Assembly: GCA_022749755.1 (NCBI GenBank)
Contig: CM040446.1
Span: 922,966 to 986,965 of the forward strand
Direction of reading: 5' to 3'
Length of the DNA: 64,000 nt
Source: Azadirachta indica
Taxonomy: Eukaryota; Streptophyta; Magnoliopsida; Sapindales; Meliaceae
In this document: one piece after another, positions 44,762-59,160 of the stretch
Numbering within the stretch: position 1 is the stretch's first letter
How the letters are laid out: the number at the start of each line of letters is the position of its first letter
Position numbers and translations under genes: made by a program
The notes under the pieces: model-generated
Database searches by the model: none
What the model saw: only the letters and a program-made list of their open reading frames with translations
Told to the model about the DNA's origin: nothing

Positions 44762-47700
44762 TTTTGGGCCGGAGGTAACAAACTCTGCACAAAATCACAA
44801 AAAATTAGCCAAAAAAAAAAAATTTTAAAAGGACTCTTGAAAAAAAGACCTGAAAGTAAACGAATAGTGAAGGAACGATATAGAAGGACCTGGTCTGATT
44901 CAACTGAATCAACTGACGGGCTTATTGGCTTGGGGTCCAGTTAGGGTTCAGCCTAGGGTTTTGGTACGGACATTGTTATTTCCAGGGTAGTATTTTCTTG
45001 TTTCCAAGACAGAGTGATGGAGTCTGATTGCACTTATATGAGCAAAAGCCGCGTGGAAGAAATGAAAATGGTCGTGGTAATAATTATTTTTGTTCGTAAG
45101 CTTCCTAAATACTAATTAGACTATCCTTATTTAACTTTTAACGGACGCTTTGGATCTAGTGTCCGTAAGTATACGAAATACACCGTCTTTTTCATTATTT
45201 TTTAATTTTTATTTAATACACCACCTGTTTTAAACTATTTAAAAATAAAAATATTAAAAATTACCTTGTAATTTATTAAGCGAAAACGTACTTTAAGATC
45301 TATTGAAATAATTAGTCCCTTGGATTTCCAAAAAAAAAAATCATTAAAGTTCATATTTAATAAAAAATAGTCAATATATCCTTATTTAACAATAATTTAT
45401 TAAAAAATTAATTTTTTAAATCATAACTAAAATTAAAAGTAATAATAATAATGTAAGTATTTATTCACAATAAATATTTATGAATATATTATAATTAAAA
45501 TATAAATTTATCTATTGTACAATATATTTACAATTCAATATTAATTATATATTAAAAATTATAAATATTAATTCATTACTAAAATATAAATTTATAAATT
45601 TAATTTTTTTTGTAACATATTTAATATAATATTTATGATTATATGATGATTTAAATAAAATATTTATATATAGATAAAATATAAAACATAATAAAAATAA
45701 ATATATAACAAAATAAATAAATTTATTATATATCAATAGATACTGTATTATTAGTATGCTACAAAATATTATTATCTTTTATTTCATTAATATATTTTAG
45801 ATTAATATATTATATTTTACGAAATGTTAAAAGTTCTAATAACTATTTTTGTTAAACAACTATTATTTGTATAAGGTTTTGATAAATAGTAATTTTAATA
45901 AATATTTTAAAAAGTATTAAGACTAATCAGTTCAATTAAACAAATCTTAAGAAATTGGGAGTCTTTTCACCTTTATTAATGCTTAACTAAATTTTTTATA
46001 TAACTTATTACTTTTAGATGATAATTACTTTAAAGATAATATTATAATATGTTAGAAAATTAGAAGTCAAAACAGAATACGTGAGTAAAGTGAAATTAAA
46101 AAAATAATAAAAATAAATATTATATAAGAGATATAACCATCCATCAAAATAATAAGAATATATAGGAGATATAAACATCTATCAGAATAACAACAATATG
46201 TAGAAGGTATAACCCTTCATAATAAAATAAAATAACAAAATAAATCAACATAAATATTTTACGTGGAAAGCATCTAAACAAATTAAAATAAAAATCACGG
46301 ATAAATATAGAAGAATTTTACTATTTTAAAGTAGGGATTACAACTTTTTTTCTCTCTAACAATAAGGAGAGAACAACATTTTAAATATGAATATTTCACA
46401 CTTTTTCTCAAAATAAGAGAAATAACTCTAAGTGAATAATATTACATATATAAAGAAGAAATTAATTTTTCTTTTTTTATAAAATTTCTCAAAGAATGAT
46501 TTGGGATAGAGAGAATGGTGAGACGGGTGAGATATTTATAATAGTTTACTCCTCCCTTTATCCACGCAAATTTCACAATTTATTTCGCAAATTTCTTCAC
46601 CTACCAACTATTACTTAAATTCAAATTTTCTCCACGTAACACCAATCCAATTAATAAAGAAATTCAAAAAGGAGTAACTGTACTTTCAATATATTTCGGT
46701 ACTTACATATAATACGGTATTGTTCATAAATATGATACTGTTCATCTATACAGTACTGTTCACCAAAAGTGAACTTTATAATTTCACATAATATTATAAT
46801 ATAACCAAATTGTTAGTGATTAAGGTCAATTAAAACTCAATTCAGAATTTTATTTTTATACATCAAGAGTTCAATTTTATTATATAGAGAAATGTATTCT
46901 AATAAATACGTGCAGGAAATTAAATAATTGACCTCCAATTAAAGTAATATGTGTAAAAATTTTACTCCAATAAATGAATAGAAGGAATTAAATCATTAAC
47001 TTCAATAATTGATGTCAGTAATCTTAAGCCAAAAGATGTCACTTGAAAATAAATTTGATAATACACATTCTATATGTTCGATTTAGTATAACTAGTTTAA
47101 GATAAAATTACATTTGTCTCCTTAAGATTAAAGAAAATGCACATAATTTTTTAGAAAAAAAAAATAAGGTCATAATTGTCTCCTTGAAAAAATGTAACAA
47201 AGTTTAATATCATTTGAAATGTAATGAAATTTAGTACACATGTAGTGTTGTTCACAACTTAAAAAGGTAAAATTATTACGATACATTGACTATAATAATA
47301 CAGAGAATGATTGATGATATTATATTTTTACACATATATTTTAAATTATTATAGATCATTGGATCTATTAAATCTAATACCTGTAATTAATACATCATCT
47401 CAACTGTTAGAAGTATATAAATCCAACAATTTACAAATGAATGTAAACATAAGTGTAAAGATATAGACAGTCAATTGTTCCTCTAATAATATTATGACTT
47501 ACTAAATAATTGTCATACTTTCTATTTAATTTATTAATTTATTGGTTAAATTAAATTAATTTTGTAAATTCCTTGAAGTTAAGAATTTTAAGTTTCTTAG
47601 AAATATGGTAAATATAAATTGACTTAAATTTTAATTTTTACTTAAAAGAGTCCTACAAATTTGACTTGTATATAATTAAAAGATGAAATTTTGCATGTTA

Positions 47701-49998
47701 ATTGATTTAAGTTAAATTAAATACTTGCCATTGTAAATATATAATAATTATCTAAACACTACTACTTAGGTTATCTTAAAGCTTTTACAAATAATTATCT
47801 ATTTTTTTTAAATTATGTTTGTGATAAAAATAATTTTAAAAACTAAAGTAACAATCTAATGTTTATAACTAGTGTGAAAAAGGGTTTCACTGGACTTTAT
47901 TATCAAATTGCAAGTTGTTGAAACTTAGAAAATAGACTAAATTGCAAAATTTTCAAAATTGTCAGGGAATTAATTTTACTGTGTATGGTTTAAGCAAACT
48001 TGTTCAAACTGTTCAACTGAACTAGTATGGTTTAGATCGATTCAATCAAACTAGTCCAAATGCAAAATGCCTCTTAAAGTTGATCAATTGACTTGAACTT
48101 GTTGGTCAACTGACTTCCTGAGTTTTCAATTTTTTATTTTCGATTTTGAGCTCAGTCGACTGACATGACCATAATAGTTGATCGATTACACTAAAAATTC
48201 AAATTATCATTTATTTAATAGCTAATTTTTTTAATTTAACTATATATCGAGCTATTTTGCATATTGAGTGATAATTTTGAACTTTTGTCTAAAACATTAG
48301 TGTTTAGAAATATCTATAAACTTCAAAATCACATTTTGAGCCTATATATTGCAAAACTAACATTCTACACACTTTCTTTTCTCATTTATAAATCATATAA
48401 AAGTGTAAAACTTTGATGTGGGGGAAATATACTCAATCTATGTGCCAAATCATGATTAGTTGATTGCTTGTATAGGCCTTTGGATCCAAATTGAGCTTTT
48501 GCACCCCTTTCTGAGTTACAGACAGTATGACCCACTACGTTCCTTGGATCACACTAAATAGTTTAAGAGCTATAATTTTGCAATCTTATACGACTGACTT
48601 GAGCTTATTTAGAAGAATTTTTTACCGCTACTACCATACTTAAAAAACACTTAGGAAAAGCACGAAACACAGAGTATAAGTCCATGCTATGTGTGGGAGA
48701 AATCTAATTCTAGTACTAATGTAAAAGAACACAATGGCTTAATGGTGGATTATAAATATTGAGGAATTAGATCAAATATTGAATATACCAGATTGCAACA
48801 GTATTCAATACGTCTATTTGTGATTTAACAAATCTAAAGCTATGAAAAAAGTGTTTTTAATGTCAAATAACCTGTTGGAAGCTAATGAATGTAGAAACCA
48901 TGTTATGACAATGTTTAAGGTTGATTTGGGCGATAAGAAATAGCCAAAAAGTAAGCAAAATCACAAATATTGTTGTAAAGAAGAAAAAGCTCTTTATGGA
49001 TGTAATATTAGCTTATAAATGTCAACCTTCATAATTTGATATGATGATGTCCTCCCTTCTCAAGCGTGGAGTTATTTGATCTTTATATAGTGTGTGACGT
49101 AGAGTTATAGTAAAATATGAATATCTCAATCCTATTTTGGTTTGGGTTTGGCTTGGGCCCATGATCAATTTTCATGTATCAACATTAACTCCCTTATTAT
49201 ATAGGTTGTGCATTCTCTATAGGCAAGCCGTTTAAGACATAACTTGAATATTAACAACTAAAATTATAACTTAGTAACTTGTTGATGTCACCCTAGTTAT
49301 ATTTAATTGCTAACAGATAGAAACTTTAACTTCGTGACTTTTAAATTGCTGGTCCTTTCTATAAAAGCAAAATTAAATATTAAGACTTTCCATTTTCAAA
49401 AACTTTACTCTTTTTCTCTTCTCTTCCTTAAAATATTTTTTGTGGTCTCTTTATATTTTCTTACCCATAGCAAATATCCCCTTTTTTTTATTCAATATAA
49501 AGTTTTTGCCAATCCCGCCATTTTCTAGTAAGATTCTTTAAGTTTCTTTATTTTTTATCGTCGTATTTGGTTGTAATTTTTTAGGAAGATTTAACAAATG
49601 GTTTGATCTTTTTATGTGGCTAGAATTATGCCTTATCCATCCAACAATCAGGGTCTTTGATCACCTTTTCCTCATAAAGGACAATTTTGTTGGGAAGTTG
49701 GTTTTAATAGACAAGTCAATTCCTTAAAAGCCTTTGTTGGACTTTATGTTTGATGATCTAAATTTTATTATTCCCAATAGTATTTTAAGATTTCTTTTGG
49801 CTATGAATGATTTCAGACCAGTTCTTGTTCAGTTTAGGTCTACGTTAGCCTGCAGCTAAGGTTAGAATGATTAGGTTACAATAAACTAGAAAATGCTTTT
49901 ACTCTTGATATGTTATCTTGTGCTAAAGTTTTTGGTTTGATTTTCTTTTTATGAACATTGTCAATGACAAAGATTGGCCTTCTTTGTGTTAGCTTATG
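44762..49998. other. gene-poor AT-rich region with transposon relics
   Basis: 44762-45060 is the likely promoter of the acidic protein gene. 45100-47320 is AT-rich with loose 60-bp repeats at 46110-46220 (ATATAACCATCCATCA, ATATAAACATCTATCAG, GTATAACCCTTCAT) and TACGTGGAAAG-type sequence near 46260 that resembles retrotransposon ends. No gene is seen. Confidence 0.4.
47325..47464. mobile_element. palindromic MITE, copy 2
   Basis: About 140 bp related to 26316-26507: TTTTTACACATATATTT, then an ATCATTGGAT core, and the inverse on the far side (GTTAGAAGTATATAAATCCAA, CAATTTACAAATGAATGTAAAC, AAGTGTAAAGATAT). The shorter length suggests an internal deletion. Confidence 0.5.
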
Positions 49999-50900
49999 CG
50001 GAGATGGAGTCCCAATTCCCATACCTTTGTTGGTTCATGGGGGAAATTTACTCCAACTATTAAAGACTTGGCTATCATCCTTGGTTTGTCGATGATTAGA
50101 GATGAAAACCCTTTTAATATCTAACTCTTTGCAACAAAGAAATGGATTGAAAATGCTTCGGTGATTACTTTTTCCAATAATAAGAACTTTACTCGTCCCA
50201 TATATTATGACTGGATGAAGTATTCTCAAGGAACTATTATGGATAAAGCTATTGTCCCAAGTTAGGGTTATCATTCAAGCCATTGTTTAATTTGAGGCAA
50301 TGTGTGCTCTATGGTTAAGTCAATTTTTCTTTAGAAACAACTTGGCAGATGCAATTCAAAAACATGTTTTTCCTTTGGCAATTCATATAGTCTACGGTTA
50401 TTGCTTTCTCCTATCTGCCTTGATTTAGGTATTCTATATCATCAACTTGATTTGATACATTTCAATGAGGTGGAAGGAGCGAGACGTCGTATTATTGATT
50501 CACCATAGATGCTTATTTCTTATAAATATTCCTATTAAAATGCTTCTCACAGCATCATTTTCCCTCACTTGATGTCATTCACATCAAGCGATATATTTTT
50601 AATTAAACTCTGGCTTTTTCTGAAGACATTTTACTGCTTAAATTTCTTTTGCGCATGCGTTGCTTTTATCAATATCTGTATCATAAATATATGTTGGGTC
50701 ATCTTGATGAAGAGGATGGTTTTGTCTTTCACCCTTACTTGGGATTGAGCAACGCATTTCATTTCTCCGAATTCACAAACCTTTCAAAAATTATAGGTTT
50801 GCATCAAGTAAAAATGCCTTTAAAGGATGCATGTCTTACAATACAGTGCATATTTTATGAGTTACTGACCTAGATGGCTTCCTTGTTTGACGTGCATAGG
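49999..50900 (+). pseudogene. plant mobile domain (PMD) protein relic
   Basis: In one frame 49999-50124 reads RRWSPNSHTFVGSWGKFTPT, IKDLAIILGLSMIRDENPFNI and stop. This is the W-x-(3)-THTF-x-GE-x-T-x-TLeDvaxLxGLP signature of the plant mobile domain, found in transposon-derived genes (MAIL1/MAIN) and retroelements. Further pieces follow with stops and frame changes (KKWIENASVITF, YDWMKYSQG, FNEVEGARRRIID, and from about 50700 DEEDGFVFHPYLGLSNAF). No complete gene and no clear LTR edges. Unlikely to be functional. Confidence 0.6.
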
Positions 50901-52026
50901 GTGACATTGGTTTTGTCTTATCATCCTCATCATGTATGGAAACAGTTTGGTTTGGATATGATACCTCTATAATCAATGTCCTCTACTTTTCTTTGGAGAA
51001 AGTTATTGACCATTTTACTTTGTTGAAGTTATCCAATCATCCAAAACTTCAAACCAAGGATATAGCAATTGTTGGCGTAGATATGTATTGTAAGCCCACA
51101 ATTCCATATCGCTGATATTGAAGGTGATTACTTCTTTCTTTTGTTGAGTATGCCACTGGATACTTGAACACTTGGTAGGTTTATATAATCAAATTTTCCA
51201 TAATTGTTTGAAAATCAGCTTGAATTCTACCATTTGGCATGTTAGGAAGTAGAGGTTGCTTATACTTAAATTTATGCAATTCATTGATTTATAGTTGGTA
51301 AGGCTACGAAGAAGGCTCTAAAGTAACTAGAAGCTCTTCCACAAGTTACTTCTCCTACTATCATTTATATCATCCCTGTAGCGTCATTTGAGAGTTTTTC
51401 ACATATTTCAAGAAGTAGAGTTATATCTTTTACTTTCAATCTTCTTCTTCAAAAAATTCCAAATGTCCTAAGAAATCTCCAACTTCTAAGTCCTCTCAGC
51501 CAAAATGAAGATTTGTAAGGCTTGTACCCTTTAGACCTTTGAGAAGAAGTGTTAGACATTAAGCAATGAAAAATTTAGTACGTGGTAACAAACCTATTAA
51601 TACCTTATATGAAAGGTCTTTTTCTTCACTTGGAAGCTCAAGTTTGTTTGACGAATCAACCACTTGCAAACAAGGTGGTAAAATGTTATTAAGCAAAATG
51701 AGGTAACTTTCTTCTAAAAACTTTTCTCTTATTGTTATGCATTTTTTTTCTCTCTTTCTTTTATAAGTTGCATTTGTTTTTGGATAGAGGATGTTCAATC
51801 AGTTGATACACCTACTAAAGAGGCGTTAATAAGTCTAAAAAAAAAGTCAAGCCTCCTTACCGATTGCTAAAAAATTGTTCTCCTCTACTTTCATCTTCTC
51901 TAGGTATGCAAGACTGCCTCTAATTTGATTTAGTGTTATTTGATTTGACTTTCATTAATTGATCCTTTTTTTTTCTTTTTTCTCTTTTTAGCTGCAAGCT
52001 TTGGTCCACTAGGTACCCACTCATAA
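50901..52026. other. intergenic left of the assembly gap
   Basis: Decayed sequence, perhaps the remainder of the PMD element, with no recognisable protein. It contains none of the missing 3' exons of TIP1. Confidence 0.4.
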
Positions 52027-52126
52027 NNNNNNNNNNNNNNNNNNNNNNNNNNNNNNNNNNNNNNNNNNNNNNNNNNNNNNNNNNNNNNNNNNNNNNNNNN
52101 NNNNNNNNNNNNNNNNNNNNNNNNNN
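52027..52126. other. assembly gap, 100 N
   Basis: A run of exactly 100 N, a conventional placeholder length, so the true gap size is unknown. It cuts the TIP1 gene. Any reading frame that runs through it is meaningless. Confidence 0.99.
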
Positions 52127-52164
52127 AAAATACTAGCTTGAACTCAAAAAAATGAGATGCGTAC

Positions 52165-55100
52165 TTATGACAGCAACTGCACCAGTTATCAACATTGCTG
52201 AAACTTCTAAAACAAGAAACAGAAAGAAATCCCACTTGTTTTTCTGCATTAGAAGTAGATAATATAGCAATTAAGCAAATTAACAGGAAAACTGCATGGC
52301 ACAATTAGGAGATATGACATGAAATTAATCAGTATTGTTATCATACATGAAGACATGGAGACAAATAGAGATTAATATCCTACTCCAGCACAAGTCAAAC
52401 ACACCTAAAATACTAATTGTTAGCATCCAACCATGATATCATCCTTGACCATTGAACAAATTTTGCAAACAGCCAAGGAAGTATCAAAAAGACACGAACA
52501 TGAAAAGACATGTGGCTTGCATGATCAAGCGAGTTACACCTTTTATGAAAGCTCTCATGCTGCCCTCATGCTTCACTTTAATCTTTCATCTTTAATCAAC
52601 TTCTGAAGTAAAAATGAGACATCAAACATGCAACTAATAAAATTATCAATGTCAAATCACCTTGCCGATGCAATTGGATACCCAAGGACAATGGTGGTCA
52701 AACTGTTCAACACAACGATCACAAGTGGAACAGTGCTTTGCACGAAGAGGTCTGACAATCTGATGACAAAACAAAATCAGAGAAGGAAACAGTCAGGTAG
52801 CCTAACATTATACATGTCACACAAAAAAGAAACTTGACAAAAGTAAGCACCTTGCATGTTGCACAGAGCTGAGACCAATTGCCAGCCAGCAAGGCAGGAT
52901 TATTTATCTCAATCTTCAACAAGGGTTCCTAGTAATATATACGAGCAAATCAACAATAAAATTAGGAATTGTACTAAGTCTAATTAAGATGACCCACATG
53001 ACAAAGAAATTGCATCTGACAGAAAATATCAAATGTGGGCCAAGGACACATAATAATAAAACAAGTTCAAGTAAAATCATAAAAAAGAGGCATAGGACAG
53101 TCTTTCATAGAAAAGAATAAAACCTACATCATCTTTCATGTTTTGTGCATCATGCACATTCATTCTGATGTAACCTGGATCCTTTCTGCGAAAAAGTAAA
53201 AAAGAACGGAGTAAAAAAAAGAAATGACAGAATAATTTAATGTTAAAAAACATAATAGAAAGATATTCAAGCATTTTGCGTTTGTTAATTGGTTCAACTA
53301 GTAAGTGATACAGATTAAAAGGGCAATTTGACAATTAGAAGGGAAAATCAAGTTTCAAACATATCAAGGTACTAATACCATGGGTGAGTGAGACATAGCA
53401 CCCACCATCCAACCACAGCTTTCACATGGGAAAGATAAGGTCAACAAAAATTCAATAAAATAGAATCCGGTAAATAGATTCAACTCAACCTACACATATT
53501 AGAGCTTAAAACTTCAAACAGTATTATACTATATAGTGCATACCTGCTACACCTATAGAACATAACCAGTCCAGCGGTTGCTAGGAAAACACCCAACCAT
53601 GCAAGAAGGCCAAAGCCAGCAGTTAACTTTGGTAGGTTTGAATCTGCAAAAAAGTTCATAAATAAACAAACCACAGTCAGTATCATCAATAAAAGGCTAT
53701 GATATGAATTTTTTCAGCGAAAAGCTCACAGCAGATACCCATGATTACAGATTGCATATAGGTGACAAGTAGCAACAAAATTAAACACCAAAGTACAGGT
53801 GCAAGTCCTAGTTTAGAAAGTTTTCCAAGGGGAGTGTTCCCATCACAGCGCTTGTCAAGCAACCTTCTAGCATTTCCCTGCAAAATAAGATTTACAAGAA
53901 GATAAAACCTGTTGACGTACAAAATAAGCAGTTTAATAAAGAACAAAATTGGGGGAAAAAAATCAGAAACATTGTCTAAAGTCAATAGCTGTTTCTCACT
54001 AGCATCAAGTCAAATTCAAGTCTCATAGAGCTAATAAGAAGCTGGTTTTGCTGTGTTTTGTTTTTCTCTAGTTTTGGTGGCTTTTGTAACTTCTAGATTG
54101 TTTGAATGGGATTAGCAACAGCCATTAAATTTTTCTTCAGATGTTGCATTAGTTTTTATAACTGGTGAAATTTTAAGTCTGTTCGTTTCCTATTTAAGAA
54201 TCCAAGTCCTCATAAGAGCAGGCAGAGTATTCGATGTAATACTGAAACTTTCACCAGATCAGTTTTCAAATATTTCAGAAGCTTTGAAGCTCTTCTAATA
54301 CCATAGAGTCAATACCAAATGCAAGGTTTAATGCCAAGGAATCTAAAATTTTGATGCCTCAGGAATTCTAGGCATGCCCTAAATTTTTTTATCTTCTGTC
54401 ATTTCAACCTTCTCGTTTCTTTGAGCAACAACTAATTCACCACTACTGGATCCCTAATTTCATTTCCTCACCTTATCTTGGTGAAAAATCTATCTTTTAC
54501 ATGACACTATCAAAACCCTAATTTCAAACACAGCTCCTACCCCTTCATCCATCAATCAGTGTGAAAACAACTGAAAAGACTTCACAATTTCGTATATCAC
54601 ACATGTAGAGCAAATTTTTAAAATATATATATATATATATATGTACAGAATCTTTATGAAGGCACAGAGTATGCAAAGGTACAGTCACTTTCTACATACA
54701 CTACAATAACAGAAAATGTCAGAGTACCCAACATGAATAAAAAGGAAACAGTGACCAGGGTGCTGAGTTCTGAAGAGCATTGCTATATCATCAACATACA
54801 GCCAAAAAGAGAAAGTTGGATTGACTATAATACATATATGCATTCTTACATTTTTTTTTTTTAAATTCTACAATATGTTTCAAATTTTGAATTTTCAAAA
54901 TTTACCTTAAATTTTTTTTTTTTTTTGGTTCCCAAAAATATGAATGTATTAATGTTTCCAATGTACTATAGCCAAGTCTTTTAGTATATATTCTGGTTGT
55001 TGCGTCTACATTTTCCAGAATCTAGAGTTGCATTCTTGAACAATGCTGTATTATACTTTTATTCTACTTTTAGTTCATGTCTTAGGCAAAGTATTGGGCA

Positions 55101-58100
55101 AAGAAGTCAGCATATTTGGAACAAAGCACTCTTCAGTCAATACTGACAATATAAATGCTTTAACTCCAGCAACCTATTGAGTGAGAAAACTAACAACTTA
55201 TTTATCAAAGTAACATTACTAACCAACATAAAGTGTTATGGAACACGTACAAGGAAAAAAGCAACTTGTCTGTGGTTCTTATCAGAAGCAAGTTGTGCAG
55301 GTGTAAGGCCCGTGTTATCAGTAACCATCAAGTCTTCCTTTTTGCCAGCCTGTACCAACACTGTGCATGCCTCTAAATTACCTCTAATAGCAGCCCAATG
55401 TAGAGGAGTGCAACCTGAAATTTTTCAAAAACAGAACATGATGAGGAGGTACAGCTACTATTATACATGTCAAGAAAGTTTCCAAATTATATTTCATTAT
55501 TTTATACAATTGACCCAATTATTCAAGGACAAAATTATATGAGCATCCAAAACAAAATCACGTTGCACAAAAGACTTACCTTCTTTGTCTTGGCGTCCTC
55601 TGTATGCATCCAGAAATAGTAGAAGACGTATACAATCGGCAAAACCCTTGTAAGCAGCCCTACAATTCTCCAAAAAGAAAAAAAACCAACAAAACCAAAT
55701 ATCATCATTTCAATTGCCAGTTGAAGGAAAATATCAAGAAATTTTGCAGTTTGAGGAACATTTAACAAAATTAAGCTCAGAATATAAATTCAGATTAACA
55801 ATAAATACAATTCATCCCTTGCTCCTACAAAGGTAAGAAGAAACATACATGCCATTAGTTACCTAAGTATCATGAATAATCAATATTATACCATCGTTAA
55901 AAATGGTTCTTATCGTCTAAACTTTTTCAACAATTTAAGTAAAGGCATAGTGGAAGTTATCATATACCAATGTAACGGGCTTCTTCCATCATTATCAGGA
56001 ACATCAGGATCAGCATTCCATTTTGAAACTATGTGGTAGAGGAAAGCTGTCTGACCATATTGAGCAGCAACATGTGTAGTCTGCAATCAAGTCCAATTAA
56101 CAATCATGTAACAATCTCGAGACATAACTCTGAGGAGATAAAGAATGCATGCCATTAAGTTTGTGATGCCGAAATTACAATGAAAAACACCAATTGATAT
56201 AATTATGGAGCCCTGTGCTCACATTGTTAGAGCTTAGTTTTATTAATCAGTTTGACCAGCCTAAATAATATTGTTAATCATTTTGACCAAGAAGTCTAGA
56301 GTTTGAATCTTCTGTTGCTTTAGGTAAACTATGAGAAGTTGAGTTAGTTTACAATTGATTTTGTGTTTATTCGCATGATATGCCTATTAATTAAGTCAAA
56401 CCTTGCACAAGAGAGGCATCTATTAGTGCCAATATAATAGTTGGACCCTTGCTTGAAATTCATGGTTTCTTAACACACATAACCTAAAAACCTCAAGTTA
56501 TAAAGGTGATGTAGAATATTCTAGAGATTTACATACATCTGTCAGATGGAGACATAGGGTAGGACTCCTTTCATATTTCTTTCTTGGTTGATTTAGGATT
56601 CTTTTTGATATTTTAATATAATAATTATTTTGACAATAGTTAAGGTTTTATTATAGTGTTAGAATTAAACAATAGTAACATTTTTTTTATTCATCATTAC
56701 TATAATAACATTTCTTTTCTAATCCCCTTATCTCTTTTAAGCTTTGGTTTTACACTAAAAGATTCATCAAAAAAAAAATCCAGTCATATGCAACCATCTT
56801 GAAATGTAAAATGAGGAAAATAAAAAATGTACACTTGTTAGCAGGTGAGCTAGAAGCTGAAATCGTTAGGAATATTGTTTTCCGAAATTCCAAAGAACCT
56901 TGCTAAATAAATAAATTCATTCTTCTATAAAAGAATCAAGATAAGGAAATAACAGGGACCAAGGGCAACATTTGCATAGTTCCCATAAAGAATTAATACA
57001 GAAAAGACCACAAGGAAGCATTAATTGGGATGACAATAACAACCCAGCTTACAAAGTACTAAGCCACTCATACCAATGGGGTTTTAATGCTAACAAGAGA
57101 TATCAAGACTGTTATGAACTTCAAGGTCATGACTTAATACTGGAAGCTGGGAGATAGGTTTAAGCTGCTCTGCACAACTAAATCCCAATATAATTACCAA
57201 GATACTCCAATTATATGTTTATTTAACTTTGTATTTCTTTAATGTGATAACTGTATACAGACTTGGGTTTTTCTCTAGTTTCCCTATACCAGCAACTCAT
57301 CCACATATCCTCGTTCTTGACTTCTTGTCATCTGACCTGCCTGCATACTTTACTCTCCATTTTTCAGATCTGTACCCATATCTCAAACTGAAGCTCTACA
57401 CAAATCTGACAAATTCAAGCTCTTGCAAGCAACATGAAAGCCAAATAGAGGAAGCAAGATCAAAATTCATCTCCAACACCTTAAAATGGTAATAGAGGAC
57501 CATTACTAAATGGAATACACTTGTAGTTTATGACCCAAAACCAATTAAGTTTGTTGTCTAGCCAGCAATAGAATTGAAGTTTTGCATGCGTCATTGAGTT
57601 TACAATTGACAACATATAAAACACCAATTATATAATCCTACCTATGAGAGAAAAAAAAAAAAAAAAAAAGAAGCCACCATTTAAAGTGACAGCACCCTAT
57701 GTTAGCCAACAACTTCTATAATGAGTTATACTCCCTCTAATATGAGAGATAGAGTTGTTATTTATTGCCAAGGGGACATAAATGCTTAGATGAAAACTGG
57801 TGATTTTCAATAAACCCCATCATCCTAGCATTTGATGATAAAGGCCTACCAAGAATCCAACTAACCTAATATAGTAGATTGACATACTGATGGTTGGCCT
57901 CAATATTATAATTCAATCAAATTCAAATATATTCTTTGGAGTTTTAGAAAAATCTCCATGTTTGTTAACTTAGTTAAAATTAGATTGTTAACTGGTCAAG
58001 CCCTTTCTAAACCTAGTGCAATAAAAAAGATAAGTTGCATTTGTGGAGATCAATGGGAACTTTGCCCCATATTGGAGAGAAAACAAATATGGTAGATTCC

Positions 58101-59160
58101 AATTGTAGTTAATATTTCCAGACAATTAGTTTTTACATCAAACGGGAGACAGATATGTTGGCCATCTCAGTTGCTGTTTCCATAATGCCTCATTGCATAC
58201 TAGATTTTGGTTCAACATAGTTAAAGCTTTCAAGCCTTGTAAACCCCTTTATCATGTGGTTATACAACACAAGGCATAAACTAGGCATACAAAGAAAGAA
58301 AGGTAAACAAGAAAGCTACTTCTATCCATGGAAACCATATGCCTCAAAATAATAAATTTATGGAAACAAGGTTCATAAACCAAATGTATACCTTCTAGAG
58401 TTTATTGCAGAAAATCTATCTTAGAAAACCCAGGCACAATATACATAAAATGCATAAGCAAAGATGAGATTAACCTGATAGCCATACATATCAGCAGCAT
58501 TCACCCGTGCACCCTCTTGGAGTAAAAGCTCAGCAACTTGGATTGCACCCCGAACTGCACTCCAATGCAACGCAGTCTGACCTGTATGATCTGCAGCATT
58601 TACATCTCCTCCATGCTGCCATTTAACAGAGCCCAGAAACTAAACAGTTAAAATCAACTCTTTTCTCCCTTAGTTTTTCATTTGGAGAAAGATAGCCAAT
58701 TCAATCAATATTGTACCAAAACAAAGACTAAACGATAAGCTAGGTCGATCATTTCACTTAAACAAATAGTAAATGTGCATTTCCTTCCCCTCATTATCAC
58801 ATCATCTACGCATAAAATTATAAAATAAAATCAATTAGGGCAAAAAATGAAATCATAATCCAGAGAAAAGAACAAAGAGAGATAAGATACCTCAATTATG
58901 TACTGAGCAGCGGCAGTCCGATTATTAAGCGCGGCCCACTGCAGCGCGTAGTAACCGAGCCCATCAGGCTCGGAAACGGAACAACCCTCGCACTCGACCA
59001 ACCTATGTAACTTTTCCAAATCCCCGTACGCAGCGGCCGTATAGACGTCATTCCTGAGGCTCTCCTCGTCCACAACGACACCATTTGACGATTGGTGATG
59101 ATTTTGAGACGATTCCGATGACTGGCCAACCTCTTCGACAACCTCGATCTCCGATGACAT
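52165..59160 (-). CDS. TIP1: ankyrin-repeat DHHC protein S-acyltransferase TIP1/PAT24 (3' truncated by gap)
   Basis: Eleven exons, all GT-AG and phase-matched: 58891-59160, 58475-58615, 55968-56080, 55580-55659, 55251-55414, 53739-53877, 53544-53643, 53128-53185, 52851-52928, 52661-52759 and 52165-52243. They give about 440 residues. The N-terminus [11 protein letters not shown] matches Arabidopsis TIP1. Residues about 35-260 hold ankyrin repeats ([57 protein letters not shown]). Next come two membrane segments ([25 protein letters not shown]), then the cysteine-rich domain with [26 protein letters not shown] (catalytic DHHC at about 402-405), and a third segment in exon 11. TIP1 attaches palmitate to Cys residues of target proteins at Golgi and plasma membranes and in Arabidopsis controls root-hair and pollen-tube growth. 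The exons for the last membrane segment and cytosolic tail are missing: exon 11 ends 38 bp before the gap and the sequence beyond is unrelated. I infer they are in the gap. Confidence 0.92.
56081..58474 (-). other. large intron 2 of TIP1
   Basis: About 2.4 kb between exons 2 and 3. It has no gene. A poly-A tract lies at about 57652-57668 and a run of AT-rich sequence at 56560-56760; no transposon ends were identified. Confidence 0.5.

Noticed and set aside
46030..46800. Possible LTR or retroelement end near 46.0-46.8 kb
   Set aside because: Suggestive sequence (TGTTAGAAAATTAG, TACGTGGAAAG) but no second LTR, no target duplication and no coding remains.
51936..52304. Open frame running through the N gap
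   Set aside because: It is open only because the unknown bases have no stop codons; the upper part is exon 11 of TIP1 in another frame.
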